DNA from: Myxococcaceae bacterium
GTDB lineage: Bacteria > Myxococcota > Myxococcia > Myxococcales > Myxococcaceae
NCBI GenBank assembly: GCA_004173515.1
Contig: SECN01000016.1
Span: 1 to 64,000 of the forward strand
Direction of reading: 5' to 3'
DNA length: 64,000 nucleotides
Below are positions 35,924 through 45,156 of the stretch, one piece after another. The position numbers and the translations under genes were made by a program. Under the pieces are notes generated by a model, which saw only the letters and a list, made by a program, of their open reading frames with translations, made no database searches and was not told where the DNA came from. How positions within the stretch are numbered: the first letter of the stretch is position 1; every line of letters begins with the position of its first letter.

Positions 35924-35938
35924 CCGGCCGCCGCGCGC

Positions 35939-36808
35939 CTACTCCCGGCCCGTCAGCCGGTAGTAGGCGTGGGGACGGCGCCAGCGGATGAAGGCCTGGG
36001 CCAGCGGGTTCATCCCCCAGTGGATGGGGATGGGATCCACGATGAAGCCCAGGTCGTCCTTGAACTGTCCCAGCTGGGCGACCTCACGGGCATGCAGGCC
36101 GCCCACCAGCGTGTGGACGGACTTGAGCCGCCGGCAGACCTGGGCGAACTCGTAGCTCAGCCCGGTGGAGATGTTCGTCGGCAGCGCCCACGTGGCGTAA
36201 TAGGCGCTGAAGCCATACGCGACGCCGTCCACCACGTAGCCATCCAGGTAGCCGCCCAGCTTGCCGTCAATCAATCCGGCGAGCACGCACCAGTGGTCGG
36301 AGATGAAGTACTTCCTCACGTCCTTGAGGTAGGCCTCCGGCGTGGGGATCTTCTTGTGCTGGGTGCGCGTCAACGCATCCTGGACGACCCCATACCCCTG
36401 CTCCAGCAGCAAGCCAGGCCCGGTGAGCTGGACGATGCGGACCGTCTTCTGGCACTTGCGCAGCTTGCTGCGCCGGTTCGAGGACAGGTGGCTGGCGTCG
36501 TAGCTGTCCAGGTCCTTGATTCGCACCACGGGCACCGTGCCGGTGGCGGACTTCGCCGTCTCCGGCGTCAGGGCCGCGCGGAAGCCCCAGGACAGGGGCG
36601 TGGGCGACGTGGCCTCCGCGGGGGTCAGCCGCGCGAGCAGGTGCACCGGCTGGAAGAAGCCGGGCGCGCCCGACTGCTCCCAGTAGTGGCCCCGATGCGA
36701 GATGACGCGAACACCTTCCTCGCGCCGACGTTCAGCCAGTTCGCGCTCCGTGAGGCACGCGAAGTGGGCGTTCTCCGCGTCGCGGAGCTGGGGAAGCGAG
36801 AGCACCAT
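35939..36808 (-). CDS. GNAT-like acyltransferase (FemAB/BioF2-type)
   Basis: A 289-residue protein with the look of the Acetyltransf_6/FemAB fold: an N-terminal beta part with a substrate-like patch (SHRGHYWEQSGAPGFFQPVH), a helix DASHLSSNRRSKLRKCQKTV typical of these proteins, and the C-terminal GNAT half (WCVLAGLIDGKLGGYLDGYV, YYATWALPTNISTGLSYEF). No signal peptide. Such enzymes add acyl or aminoacyl groups to amino sugars or peptides. It starts one base after the stop of the next (upstream) acyltransferase gene, so they form an operon divergent from the polysaccharide export genes. Substrate is inferred from the locus only. Confidence 0.7.
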   Translation of the reverse strand: MVLSLPQLRDAENAHFACLTERELAERRREEGVRVISHRGHYWEQSGAPGFFQPVHLLARLTPAEATSPTPLSWGFRAALTPETAKSATGTVPVVRIKDLDSYDASHLSSNRRSKLRKCQKTVRIVQLTGPGLLLEQGYGVVQDALTRTQHKKIPTPEAYLKDVRKYFISDHWCVLAGLIDGKLGGYLDGYVVDGVAYGFSAYYATWALPTNISTGLSYEFAQVCRRLKSVHTLVGGLHAREVAQLGQFKDDLGFIVDPIPIHWGMNPLAQAFIRWRRPHAYYRLTGRE

Positions 36809-36809
36809 G

Positions 36810-37793
36810 TCAGCCCTTCCTCGCGCGCCTGGAAGCAGCCGTCAGGGACAGGGCGCGATAGGCGGGGAAGGAGTCCGTGCCCTCGTGGCCCCGGGCCAGC
36901 TCGGCGTACACGTCCGGGTCGCAGATGAGGTCGTGCGTATAGAAGTGGGACATGGCGTTGGCGAAGCCCCGCTTGAAGTGCTCGATGCCGTCCCCCGGAC
37001 GGAGGCCACCGCCCAGGTGCACCGGCGCCTCGAGCTTCGCGGAGAGCTCCGCCAGCACCGGGTACTCATTCTTCGCCGGCGAATGCATCAGGTACGCGTC
37101 CGCCGTGCCCCCGATGAAGTGGTGCAGGTGGCCGTCACTGAGGACCGCGAGCGCGGAGGAGGCGATGGCGCCATCCGGTGCGCGCGTGGTCACCAGCCAG
37201 GCGAAGCCGCAGGTGAACACCTCCTCGAACCACGCATCCGTGAAGGAGTACCGGGCCTCCGCCTGGTTGCGGGCCAGGGTCTGCCGGTAGACCGACTTGA
37301 GCCCCTCGCGCTGCTCCGCCGTGGACTCCTTCGCGGGCACGTACGTGCTGACGTAGCCCAACCGGGTGTTGCGGCGGATGTCCGCGGCGTGGTCGGCCCG
37401 GAAGTTCATCGGCTGGCTGCTGTCGATGAGGCACACCTCGGAGCGAAGCCGTGGGCCCGCGAAGCAGCACGGCCCGCCAATCCGGTCGCGAACGAAGATG
37501 CTGACCAGCTCCGTGCCCCTCCAGTCGATGGCGTCCGGGGGCACCTCGCTCAAGCCGTTCAGCTCCGCGCCGGGAAACCCATACGGTGACACCGCGTCCC
37601 GGTAGCGCGTCCCTTCGATGGCCCGCACGATGAGCGGCACCCGCAGCGCCCGGCCCTCCCCGTCCTCCACGATGAGGCTGTGCGTGACACCCTCGGCCTT
37701 CAGGTGCTGCTCCGACCGGAAGTAATCCGAGGAGCAGGCCCTCTGCCCTTCGTCCGGAACGAGGACGGCCCTCCACTGGGTCCTGGGTTGCAT
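36810..37793 (-). CDS. GNAT/FemAB-type acyltransferase, paralogue of 48762-49712
   Basis: A 327-residue soluble protein with two linked GNAT-like halves. It shares long blocks with the protein at 48762-49712: DAVSPYGFPG, DWRGTELVSIFVRDR, GGTADAYLMHSPAKN, LGGGLRPGDGIEHFKRGFAN. The arrangement (LVPD at the start, AYR near the end) is the same, so they are paralogues. Acetyltransf_6 proteins near polysaccharide genes usually acylate a nucleotide-amino sugar or lipid-linked sugar. Start ATG 37793 has GGGAGGAAACGAC upstream. It leads the two-gene unit with the 35939-36808 gene and is divergent from the OPX gene by 231 bp. Confidence 0.8.
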   Translation of the reverse strand: MQPRTQWRAVLVPDEGQRACSSDYFRSEQHLKAEGVTHSLIVEDGEGRALRVPLIVRAIEGTRYRDAVSPYGFPGAELNGLSEVPPDAIDWRGTELVSIFVRDRIGGPCCFAGPRLRSEVCLIDSSQPMNFRADHAADIRRNTRLGYVSTYVPAKESTAEQREGLKSVYRQTLARNQAEARYSFTDAWFEEVFTCGFAWLVTTRAPDGAIASSALAVLSDGHLHHFIGGTADAYLMHSPAKNEYPVLAELSAKLEAPVHLGGGLRPGDGIEHFKRGFANAMSHFYTHDLICDPDVYAELARGHEGTDSFPAYRALSLTAASRRARKG

Positions 37794-38024
37794 GTCGTTT
37801 CCTCCCGAGCCCTCAAGACAGCGCAAGGGTATGAGGCTTTGTCCCCGCCACGTCACGCCCCCCGCGGGGTGGCGCTGGTGTCCTGATTCCAGCGAACCCA
37901 CCCGCCACGGAGCACTCCAGGGCAGGTCATGTGTCGACTCGGCCCGGAGCCCCAACCGCTTCCGGACACCTGAGGCGGTGGATGGGTTTACGTCCGTGGT
38001 GACAGACACGAAGAATTCCAGCCA
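37794..38024. promoter_or_regulatory. Divergent promoter region of the polysaccharide locus
   Basis: 231 bases between the acyltransferase gene (minus) and the OPX gene (plus), the only gap that can hold the promoter for the export operon 38025-45156. No clear sigma-54 or sigma-70 boxes are seen; the 40 bases before 38025 (GTGACAGACACGAAGAATTC) are less GC-rich than the rest. Confidence 0.4.
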
Positions 38025-39149
38025 ATGAGGCAAATCCTCCTTATCGCCCTGGGACTGTGTGCAAGTGCATGCGCCTGGGGCCCGGGCATGCACATGGACG
38101 AGGATGCCTTCCGGGAGCGGTACGCCGGAAAGGCAGACGCGGGCGATGATGCCTTCGAGATCGTCCCCATCGACGCGTCCCTGCTGAGCCGGCAGCAGGA
38201 GGCGCGTCGGCAGGCCCGTCCCGCCTCCCTGAAGGATCCGCTGGCCCAGGTGGCGGTGGACTATGACTACCGGGTGAGCGCCCATGACGTGCTGAGCGTC
38301 ATCGTCTGGGACCACCCGGAGCTCACCATCCCCGCGGGCGAGTTCCGCTCCGCCGAGGCCACCGGCCATCCGGTGGCGGCGGACGGGACGATGTTCTACC
38401 CCCACGTGGGCGTCATCCCGGTGGCGGGCAAGACGCTGCGGGACATCCGCGAGCTGCTCACGCAGAAGCTGGCCGGCGTCATCGAGCGGCCCCAGTTGGA
38501 TGTGCGCGTGGTGGGCTTCCGGGGCCAGAAGGTCCAGGTGACGGGAGAGGTGGTGGCGCCCGGAAGCCTGCCCATCACCGACGTGCCCCTGCGCGTGCAG
38601 GACGCCATCAGCCAGGCCCGCGGCTTCGGCCCGGAGGCGGACCTGCGCACCGTCACGCTCAGCCGGGCGGGCGCCACCTTCAACCTGGACCTGCAGGCCC
38701 TCTATGAGCAGGGGGACGTCAGCCAGAACTGGCTGCTCACGGACGGCGACATCCTCAACGTCGCGGACCGCAACCGCAACAAGGTCTTCGTGCTGGGCGA
38801 GGTGCGCAAACCCTCCTCCCGCCTGATGGTGAAGGGGCGGATGACGCTGGCGGAGGCCATTGGCGACAGCGAGGGGTTTGATCCGCTGACCTCCAACCCG
38901 GGGCGCATCTACGTCATCCGGGGCAACTTCAACCGGCCTTCCATCTACAAGCTCGACGCCAGCTCCCCGGACGCGCTGCTGCTCGCGACCCAGTTCCAAT
39001 TGCAACCCCACGACGTCGTCTTCGTCTCCGCCCATGACCTGACGCGCTGGAATCGCATCATCCAGCAGATCCAGCCGACAGTTCAGCTGCTCTGGCAGGC
39101 AGTGGATATCGGAGACAGAACCATCATCCTCAACGACCCGAATCCATGA
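38025..39149 (+). CDS. Outer-membrane polysaccharide export protein (OPX, Wza-like)
   Basis: A 374-residue lipoprotein (signal LLIALGLCASAC, lipid Cys16). The poly-export domain starts with VDYDYRVSAHDVLSVIVWDH and includes DGTMFYPHVGVIPVAGKTLRDIR-type PES sequence, followed by two SLBB domains (KVQVTGEVVAPGSLPITDVP and KVFVLGEVRKPSSRLMVKGR). The C-terminus has an amphipathic helix (WNRIIQQIQPTVQLLWQAVD) as in Wza, which forms the outer-membrane pore. It moves the finished polysaccharide out of the cell. The stop overlaps the co-polymerase start (ATGA at 39146), coupling the two partners. Confidence 0.95.
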   Translation: MRQILLIALGLCASACAWGPGMHMDEDAFRERYAGKADAGDDAFEIVPIDASLLSRQQEARRQARPASLKDPLAQVAVDYDYRVSAHDVLSVIVWDHPELTIPAGEFRSAEATGHPVAADGTMFYPHVGVIPVAGKTLRDIRELLTQKLAGVIERPQLDVRVVGFRGQKVQVTGEVVAPGSLPITDVPLRVQDAISQARGFGPEADLRTVTLSRAGATFNLDLQALYEQGDVSQNWLLTDGDILNVADRNRNKVFVLGEVRKPSSRLMVKGRMTLAEAIGDSEGFDPLTSNPGRIYVIRGNFNRPSIYKLDASSPDALLLATQFQLQPHDVVFVSAHDLTRWNRIIQQIQPTVQLLWQAVDIGDRTIILNDPNP

Positions 39150-41317
39150 CGCGAACCCCCGACACCGAAGATGAGCTGGGATTGGGTGGCTGTCTGGCCA
39201 TCCTGGGCGAGCGCCGGCAGGCCATCGTCACGACCGTGGCGCTGACGCTGTTCGTGGGAGGGCTGTACCTGCTCGTGGCGACGCCGGTGTATCGCGCGAA
39301 CGCCGTGCTCCAGATTGAACAGAAGGGCAGCAGCCTGGGCCAGTTGGATGAGCTGCTCTCGGATGCGCCGGGCGTCGCGGCCACGGAGATGGAGGTCCTC
39401 AACTCGCGGGCCCTGCTGGGACGGGTGGCGGATGCCCTGCGGCTGGGCGTGTCCGCCGAACCCCGCTACTTCCCCGTGCTGGGCCCAGCGCTCGCCCGCG
39501 CCCATGAAGGGCCGGACCTGGCGCCCGTCCCCTGGTGGGGCCGGGACGTCTACGCCTGGGGCGGGGAGCGGCTCCAGGTGGAGCGGCTCAACGTGCCCGA
39601 GGCGCTGGAGGACCTCCCGCTCACCCTGGTGGCGGAGGCCTCCGGCGCGTACACCCTGCTGGACCCCGACGCGGAAGTGCTGCTCCACGGACAGGTCGGC
39701 ACCGTCGCCACGCCGCCGCCGGGCGCCGGGCACGAGGTGGAGCTGAGCGTCACCGAACTGCACGCCCGCCCGGGGACCCGGTTCCGGGTGATGCGCCGCT
39801 CGCGGCTCGCGGTGGTGGAGCAATTGCAGCGCACGCTGCGCCTGAGCGAGAAGGGCGCCGGCACCGGCGTGCTCAACCTGACGCTGGAGGGGCCCGACCC
39901 CCGGGCGGCCACCGCGACGCTCCAGGCCCTGGCGGAGGCGTATGTCCTCACCAACGTGGAGCGCCGCAGCGAGGAGGCGGGCCGCACGCTGAGCTTCCTC
40001 GACAGCCAGCTGCCCGGCCTGCGTCGGGGATTGGACCAGGCGGAGGCCGCCCTGCGCGACTACCGCATGGGCAAGGGCAGCGTGGACCTGGGGATGGAGG
40101 TCCAGGCCATCCTCAACCGCAGCGTGGAGCTGGAGAAGTCCATCTCGGAGCTCTCCCTGGAGCGCTCGGAGCTGCGACAGCGCTTCACCGAACACCACCC
40201 GCTGCTCGTCGCCACCGGCAGCAAGCTCGCGCGCCTGCGGGCGGAGCGCACCGGGCTCACCACCCAGCTCAAGGGCATGCCCAACGCGGAGCTGGTGTCC
40301 GCGCAGCTCACGCGCGACGTGAAGGTCGCCAATGAGCTGTACCTCCAGCTCAACAACAAGGCGCAGGAGTACCGGGTGCTCAAGTCGAGCACCATCACCA
40401 ACGCGCGCATCATCGACGCGCCCGTGGCGACGCGCGTCCCGGTGCGGCCCGCGAGGCTGGACGTGCTCGCGGTCAGCCTGGTGCTGGGGCTCACCCTCGG
40501 CGTCGCGCTCGCCTTCACGAAGCAGGCGCTCCAGCCGGGCGTGACGAACCCCGTCGCCCTGGAGAAGGCGCTCGGAAGGCCCGTCCATGCCAGCCTGCCC
40601 CTGGGCCCGGACCGCCCGCCGCGCGCCCCCGGGCGGCCCTCCATCCTCGCGCGCGTCCACCCCCGCGACCGCACCACCGAGAGCGTGCGCGGCCTGCGGA
40701 CCCGGCTCCAGTTGGCGCTCAAGGACGCGCCCAACAACCGCATCGTCCTCACGGGGACGGGCCCGGGCGCGGGCGCGTCCTTCGTCGCGCTCAACCTCGC
40801 GTGGGTGCTGGCGGAGGCCGGCCGGCGCGTCCTGCTGGTGGACGCGAACCTGCGCGGAGGGTGGCTGCACCGCTGCTTCCCGGACGCGCGCGCGCCGGGC
40901 CTGGCGGAGGTGCTGCGTGGCACTGTCCCCCTGGAGCAGGCGGTGCTGGAGGAGGCCGGGCCCCGTCTGTCGTTCCTCGGCTCGGGGGAGCTTCCGCCGG
41001 ACCCCGCGGAGCTGCTGTCCGGCGAGCGGTTCACCGCGCTCGTGGCGCACCTGTCCTCCCGCTACGACGTCGTCGTCTTCGACACGCCCTCCATCCTCGC
41101 GGTGACGGACGCGGCGCTCGTGGGCCGGCACGCGGGCGTGAGCCTCGCCGTGGTGCGCTCGGGCGTGCACCCGCTGCGCGAGGTGGCCGCGGCGCTGCAC
41201 CGCTTGGAACAGGACGGCGTGGCGGTGCAGGGCGTCGTCCTCAACGGCGTGCCGCGCTCCCGGTCCGGGCGCGCGGTGAGCGGCATCTACCAGTACGACT
41301 ACCCGGCCGGGAGCTGA
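39146..41317 (+). CDS. Wzc-type polysaccharide co-polymerase with altered kinase P-loop
   Basis: A 723-residue PCP-2a protein. N-terminal membrane helix (IVTTVALTLFVGGLYLLVAT) and Wzz motif (PVYRANAVLQIEQKGS), a long periplasmic coiled coil (SVELEKSISELSLERSELRQ), second membrane helix (LDVLAVSLVLGLTLGVALAF), and a cytoplasmic BY-kinase domain. Walker A reads GTGPGAGAS (537-545): the invariant Lys is Ala544. Walker A' VLLVDANLRGG and Walker B YDVVVFDTPS are kept. The C-terminus has only YQYDYPAGS as a Tyr cluster. Without the Lys, ATP hydrolysis and autophosphorylation should fail, so it may work as a structural co-polymerase or rely on a separate kinase elsewhere. Coupled to the OPX gene upstream; Wzy starts 8 bases after. 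Confidence 0.93.
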   Translation: MTRTPDTEDELGLGGCLAILGERRQAIVTTVALTLFVGGLYLLVATPVYRANAVLQIEQKGSSLGQLDELLSDAPGVAATEMEVLNSRALLGRVADALRLGVSAEPRYFPVLGPALARAHEGPDLAPVPWWGRDVYAWGGERLQVERLNVPEALEDLPLTLVAEASGAYTLLDPDAEVLLHGQVGTVATPPPGAGHEVELSVTELHARPGTRFRVMRRSRLAVVEQLQRTLRLSEKGAGTGVLNLTLEGPDPRAATATLQALAEAYVLTNVERRSEEAGRTLSFLDSQLPGLRRGLDQAEAALRDYRMGKGSVDLGMEVQAILNRSVELEKSISELSLERSELRQRFTEHHPLLVATGSKLARLRAERTGLTTQLKGMPNAELVSAQLTRDVKVANELYLQLNNKAQEYRVLKSSTITNARIIDAPVATRVPVRPARLDVLAVSLVLGLTLGVALAFTKQALQPGVTNPVALEKALGRPVHASLPLGPDRPPRAPGRPSILARVHPRDRTTESVRGLRTRLQLALKDAPNNRIVLTGTGPGAGASFVALNLAWVLAEAGRRVLLVDANLRGGWLHRCFPDARAPGLAEVLRGTVPLEQAVLEEAGPRLSFLGSGELPPDPAELLSGERFTALVAHLSSRYDVVVFDTPSILAVTDAALVGRHAGVSLAVVRSGVHPLREVAAALHRLEQDGVAVQGVVLNGVPRSRSGRAVSGIYQYDYPAGS

Positions 41318-41324
41318 GCCTCCC

Positions 41325-42611
41325 GTGAGCTTCATCCGACGCACAGGCCTGGGCTTCATCGCGGCGCTCTACGTGCTCGCCGGCCGCTGGGGCTTCCACC
41401 GGCTGACGCAGGCAATGCCGGAGCCCAACTTGTTCCTGGAGCTGCGGCTGTGGATCGTCATGGGCGGGCTGGTGTTGTCCTCCGTGGGGCTGCTCCTGCA
41501 CGCCACGCGCGGCGCGAGGCCCGGTGAGACGCGCTTCGACCCGCCGCTCGTCGCGGCGCTGGTGGGGTTCTTCGGCTACCTGTGCGCCAGCGCCGCCTGG
41601 GCCCCCGCCCCGGACTTCGCCCTCCAGAAGGTCTACGACGTGGGCCTGCTGTGGGTGATGAGCGTGGGCTTCGGACTGGCCGCGCTCCGCCAGCCCGCGC
41701 CCCGGGTGCTGGATGCGTTCTGGGGCATCATCGTGCTGGCCACGGGGCTGCTCGCGCTCACCGGCGTGCTGCAACTGCTGAGCGGTGGCGGCGGCGCGCG
41801 GCTGGCCGTGATGGGGGGCGGCCCCAACATCTTCGCGCGGCTCATGGGGCTGTTCGCGCTGGGCGCGCTGTACTTCTGGTACTGGCGCGGACAGGCGTGG
41901 CTGTGGATTCCCCTGGCGGCCACCGGCGTCATCCTCGCGCTGCTCACGGGCTCGCGCGGGGGCACGGCCGCCATCCTCGCGGGCGTCGCCACCTGCCTCG
42001 TGGTGGGGCGCGTGCCCCTGCGCCGGCTGCTGCTGCTGACGCTGCTGGCCTCGGTGGCCATCACGGCCGTGACGCTGTTCTCCCCGCTGGGCGAAGCGCT
42101 GACCCACTCCGTGGAGGAGCGCTTCCTGCGCCTGACCCTGAACTACGAGAAGGGCGCGGGCGGCACGGGCAGCAATGAAGGCAAGGTGTACCTGTCCGGA
42201 CGGGACGTCCTCTACGCCTCCGCCCTCCAACTGGGACGCGACCACCCGGTGACCGGGGCGGGGCTGGCCGCGTTCCCCGGGCTGGGCCTGGGCGTGTACC
42301 CGCACAACATCTTCCTCGAGGTGTTCTGCGAGGGTGGCACCGTGGGGCTGCTGTTCTTCGCGGGCGTCGTGGCCACCTTCCTGCGCTCGGCATTCCTGCG
42401 ACGCCACGGCCTGGACGGCGCCACCGTGGGCGCGGCGGTGCTGGTGCTGCTGGGAAGCCAGTCCAGCGGAGACCTCTATGACAGCCGCGCCCTCTTTCTC
42501 TTGATGGTGATGGCCTCCTGCACCGCCGTCGCGGGACGCGGGAGCGCAGCCGCCGCCCCTCCTCTTCCTCACGCCCCCCTCCTTCCCGCGATGCCAGGAG
42601 CCACCCGATGA
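41325..42611 (+). CDS. Wzy-like polysaccharide polymerase / O-antigen ligase family
   Basis: A 428-residue integral membrane protein with about 11 helices and the Wzy_C (PF04932) region: the conserved large loop holds SGRDVLYASALQLGRDHPVT ... YPHNIFLEVFCEGGTVGLLF. In Wzx/Wzy systems this enzyme joins flipped repeat units in the periplasm; ligases of the same fold attach the chain to lipid A. With OPX and PCP genes in the same operon a polymerase is more likely. The GTG start at 41325 has GGGAGC upstream. Its stop overlaps the GT start (ATGA). The C-terminus is an Ala/Pro-rich tail. Confidence 0.88.
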   Translation: MSFIRRTGLGFIAALYVLAGRWGFHRLTQAMPEPNLFLELRLWIVMGGLVLSSVGLLLHATRGARPGETRFDPPLVAALVGFFGYLCASAAWAPAPDFALQKVYDVGLLWVMSVGFGLAALRQPAPRVLDAFWGIIVLATGLLALTGVLQLLSGGGGARLAVMGGGPNIFARLMGLFALGALYFWYWRGQAWLWIPLAATGVILALLTGSRGGTAAILAGVATCLVVGRVPLRRLLLLTLLASVAITAVTLFSPLGEALTHSVEERFLRLTLNYEKGAGGTGSNEGKVYLSGRDVLYASALQLGRDHPVTGAGLAAFPGLGLGVYPHNIFLEVFCEGGTVGLLFFAGVVATFLRSAFLRRHGLDGATVGAAVLVLLGSQSSGDLYDSRALFLLMVMASCTAVAGRGSAAAAPPLPHAPLLPAMPGATR

Positions 42612-43834
42612 AGATCGTCTACCTGCACCAGTACTTCAACACGCCCACCATGCACGGGGGCACGCGCTCCTATGAGCTCGCGCGCCGGTTGGTGGGCATG
42701 GGCCACGAGGTCCACATGGTGACCTCCGACACCCGGCCCCAGGCCCAGGCGCCCTCGCGCGGCTGGCGCGAGTCCAACGAGAGCGGCATCCAGGTGCACT
42801 GGCTGCCGGTGCCCTACAACAACGCGATGAACTACGCGGACCGCATCCGCGCCTTCGGCCACTTCGCCGTCAACTCCACGCGCCGTGCGGCGCAGTTGTC
42901 CGGCGATGTCTTCTTCGCCACCAGCACGCCCTTGACCATCGCGGTGCCGGGCATCTTCGCCTCGCGCTGGAACAGCCGGCCCATGGTCTTCGAGGTGCGC
43001 GACCTGTGGCCCGCCATCCCCATCGCGGTGGGCGCGCTCAAGAGCCGCTCCGCCATCCTGGCCGCGCAGATGCTGGAGAAGGCCGCTTACGCGGGCGCGG
43101 CGCACATCGTCGCGCTGTCGCCGGGCATGAAGGCCGGCGTGGTGGCGGCGGGCGTGTCGTCGGAGAAGGTCACCATCATCCCCAACCTCTGCGACCCGGA
43201 GCGCTTCCAGGTGCCGCCGTCCGCGGGCGCGGAGTTCCGCGCGAAGTACGCGTGGCTGGGCGACCGGCCCATGGTGCTGTACGCGGGCACGCTGGGGCTG
43301 GTGAACGGCGTGAGCTACCTGGTGCGGCTGGCGAAGGAGATGCTGACGCGCGACCCGGAGGTGAGGTTCGTCATCATGGGCCAGGGCCGCGAGGAGGCGG
43401 ACCTGCACGCGCTGGCGGAGAAGCTGGGCGTGAAGGACCACAACCTCTTCTTCCTGCCCAGCGTGCCCAAGGCGCAGGTGCCCGCGGTGCTCAGCGCGGC
43501 CACCCTCGCCACGTCGCTCTTCACCGACGTGGACGGCATGCAGGACAACTCCGCCAACAAGTTCTTCGACGCGCTCGCCGCGGGCCGGCCGCTCGCGCTC
43601 AACTACGGCGGCTGGCAGGCGGAGATGCTGGACCAGGAGCCCTTCGGCCTGCGCCTGCCGCCCCGGGACCTCCCCGCCGCGGCGGAGATGCTGGCCAAAA
43701 AGCTGCGCGACCCGAAGTGGCTCAAGGAGGCCGGAGAGCTCGCGGGCCGCCTGGGGCGTGAGCGCTACTCCGCGGACACCGCGGCCCTGCGACTCTCCGA
43801 AGTGCTGCAGCGCGCGGCGGCGGCGCGCGCGTGA
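42608..43834 (+). CDS. GT4-family glycosyltransferase
   Basis: A 408-residue GT-B enzyme of the GT4 type, WbuB-like: N-terminal KIVYLHQYFNTPTMHGGTRS with the acceptor Gly loop, EVRDLWPAIPIAVGALKS, ALSPGMKAGVVAAGVSSEKV, IPNLCDPERF, donor domain PMVLYAGTLGLVNGVSYLVR, VRFVIMGQGREEADL and the ASLFTDVDGMQDNSANKFFD-like region with the sugar-nucleotide contact EAL... replaced by DNSANKFFDALAAGRP. No membrane helix. It probably adds one sugar of the repeat unit on the cytoplasmic face. ATG 42608 overlaps the Wzy stop; its own stop overlaps the flippase start. Confidence 0.93.
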   Translation: MKIVYLHQYFNTPTMHGGTRSYELARRLVGMGHEVHMVTSDTRPQAQAPSRGWRESNESGIQVHWLPVPYNNAMNYADRIRAFGHFAVNSTRRAAQLSGDVFFATSTPLTIAVPGIFASRWNSRPMVFEVRDLWPAIPIAVGALKSRSAILAAQMLEKAAYAGAAHIVALSPGMKAGVVAAGVSSEKVTIIPNLCDPERFQVPPSAGAEFRAKYAWLGDRPMVLYAGTLGLVNGVSYLVRLAKEMLTRDPEVRFVIMGQGREEADLHALAEKLGVKDHNLFFLPSVPKAQVPAVLSAATLATSLFTDVDGMQDNSANKFFDALAAGRPLALNYGGWQAEMLDQEPFGLRLPPRDLPAAAEMLAKKLRDPKWLKEAGELAGRLGRERYSADTAALRLSEVLQRAAAARA

Positions 43835-45156
43835 TGAAGCGCTCGGTGGGGGGCAACTTCGCCTGGTCGCTCTCCGCCGGGCTCATCTACGCGGTCGCCC
43901 AGTGGGGCGTGCTGGTGGCCTTCGCCCGGCTGGGCACGATGGAGGAGCTGGGCGACTTCGCGCTCGCCCTGGCCATCACCGCGCCCGTGCTGCTGATGGC
44001 GCGCATGCAGATGCGCACGCTCCAGGCCACCGACGCCCGGGGCAGCTTCGGCTTCGAGCACTACCTGGGCCTGATGGTGCTCAACGTGCTCGCTGGCATC
44101 GCGGTGTGCTGCGCCATCGGGTGGGCGGTGGCGCCCTCGCCCCGCGCGGCGGCGGTCGTCGCGATGGTGGCGCTGGCCAAGGGCTTCGAGGCCGTGAGCG
44201 AGGTGTTCTACGGCGCGCTCCAGAAGCGGGAGCGGCTGGCGCTCATCGCCCGCTCCACCATCGCCAAGAGCGCGCTGTCGGTGGTGGGGGTGGCCGTGAC
44301 GCTCTGGCTCACGCGCAGCCCCGTGGCCGCGGCGGCCGCGCTGGCGCTCTCCTGGGCCATCGTGCTCTTCCTCTTCGACGCGCAGGCCTTCCGCGGGGAG
44401 TTTCCCACCGCGCATCCCTGGCGCCCCCTGTGGCAAACGCCGTGGCGCGAGCAGGGCGGCCGCGTGAAGGCCCTCTTCCTCTTGTGCTACGTGCTGGGCA
44501 TCACCGCGCTCTTGGGCGCGCTCCGGCCCAACATCCCGCGCTACCTGCTGGAGGCGCACTCCGGCCAGGCGGAGCTGGGCATGTACGCGGCGCTCGCGTA
44601 CTTCACGGCGCTGGGCGGCCGGGTGGTGCACTCGCTGGGGCAGGCCGTGAGCCCCCGGCTGGGCCGCCACCACGCGGCGGGTGAGCAGCGCCGCTTCGGC
44701 AGGATGCTCGCGGGCTTCACGGGGGTCGCGGCGCTGGTGGGCCTGTGCGCCATCGCCGGCGCGGCCTTGCTGGGACGCTGGGCGCTGACGCTCTTCTACG
44801 GGGCCGCCTACGCCCAGAACCTGGAGCTGTTCGTCTGGCTGATGGGCGCCGCAGCGCTGGAGTACGTCTGCGTGAGCCTCCAGATTGGCCTCACCGCGGC
44901 GCGGGAGCTGAAGGGCCAGGTGGTCCTGCTCGTCGCGTCCGTGACGGTGGTGGCGCTGGGCAGCGCGTGGTGGGTGCCCACGGTGGGGCCGGTGGGGGCC
45001 GCGTGGGCGCTGGGGCTCGGGTGGGTGACGGAGCTGTCCGGCAGCGTGTGGCTCGCGGTGCGGGCCTGGCGGCGGATGGGCCGCGAGGACGTCACGGCGC
45101 CGGCCTCCGTCGCCGCGGGCCTGCCCGTGGATGCTCGGGAGCGGACAGCGGGCTGA
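43834..45156 (+). CDS. Wzx-type flippase (MOP superfamily)
   Basis: A 440-residue protein with 12-14 membrane helices in the polysaccharide-biosynthesis MATE-like pattern (FAWSLSAGLIYAVAQWGVLV at the start, ALALSWAIVLFLFDAQAF, VKALFLLCYVLGITALLGAL, GFTGVAALVGLCAIAGAALL). Wzx proteins flip undecaprenyl-linked repeat units across the inner membrane. It starts at ATG 43834 within the stop of the GT gene (TGATG) or at GTG 43831 one codon earlier. A charged C-terminal tail ends the protein. The next gene is 118 bp downstream on the same strand. Confidence 0.9.
   Translation: MKRSVGGNFAWSLSAGLIYAVAQWGVLVAFARLGTMEELGDFALALAITAPVLLMARMQMRTLQATDARGSFGFEHYLGLMVLNVLAGIAVCCAIGWAVAPSPRAAAVVAMVALAKGFEAVSEVFYGALQKRERLALIARSTIAKSALSVVGVAVTLWLTRSPVAAAAALALSWAIVLFLFDAQAFRGEFPTAHPWRPLWQTPWREQGGRVKALFLLCYVLGITALLGALRPNIPRYLLEAHSGQAELGMYAALAYFTALGGRVVHSLGQAVSPRLGRHHAAGEQRRFGRMLAGFTGVAALVGLCAIAGAALLGRWALTLFYGAAYAQNLELFVWLMGAAALEYVCVSLQIGLTAARELKGQVVLLVASVTVVALGSAWWVPTVGPVGAAWALGLGWVTELSGSVWLAVRAWRRMGREDVTAPASVAAGLPVDARERTAG

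Noticed and set aside
39146-41317. Normal active BY-kinase in the Wzc protein
   Set aside because: The P-loop codon is GCG (Ala) where Lys is required, so an active kinase call is not supported.
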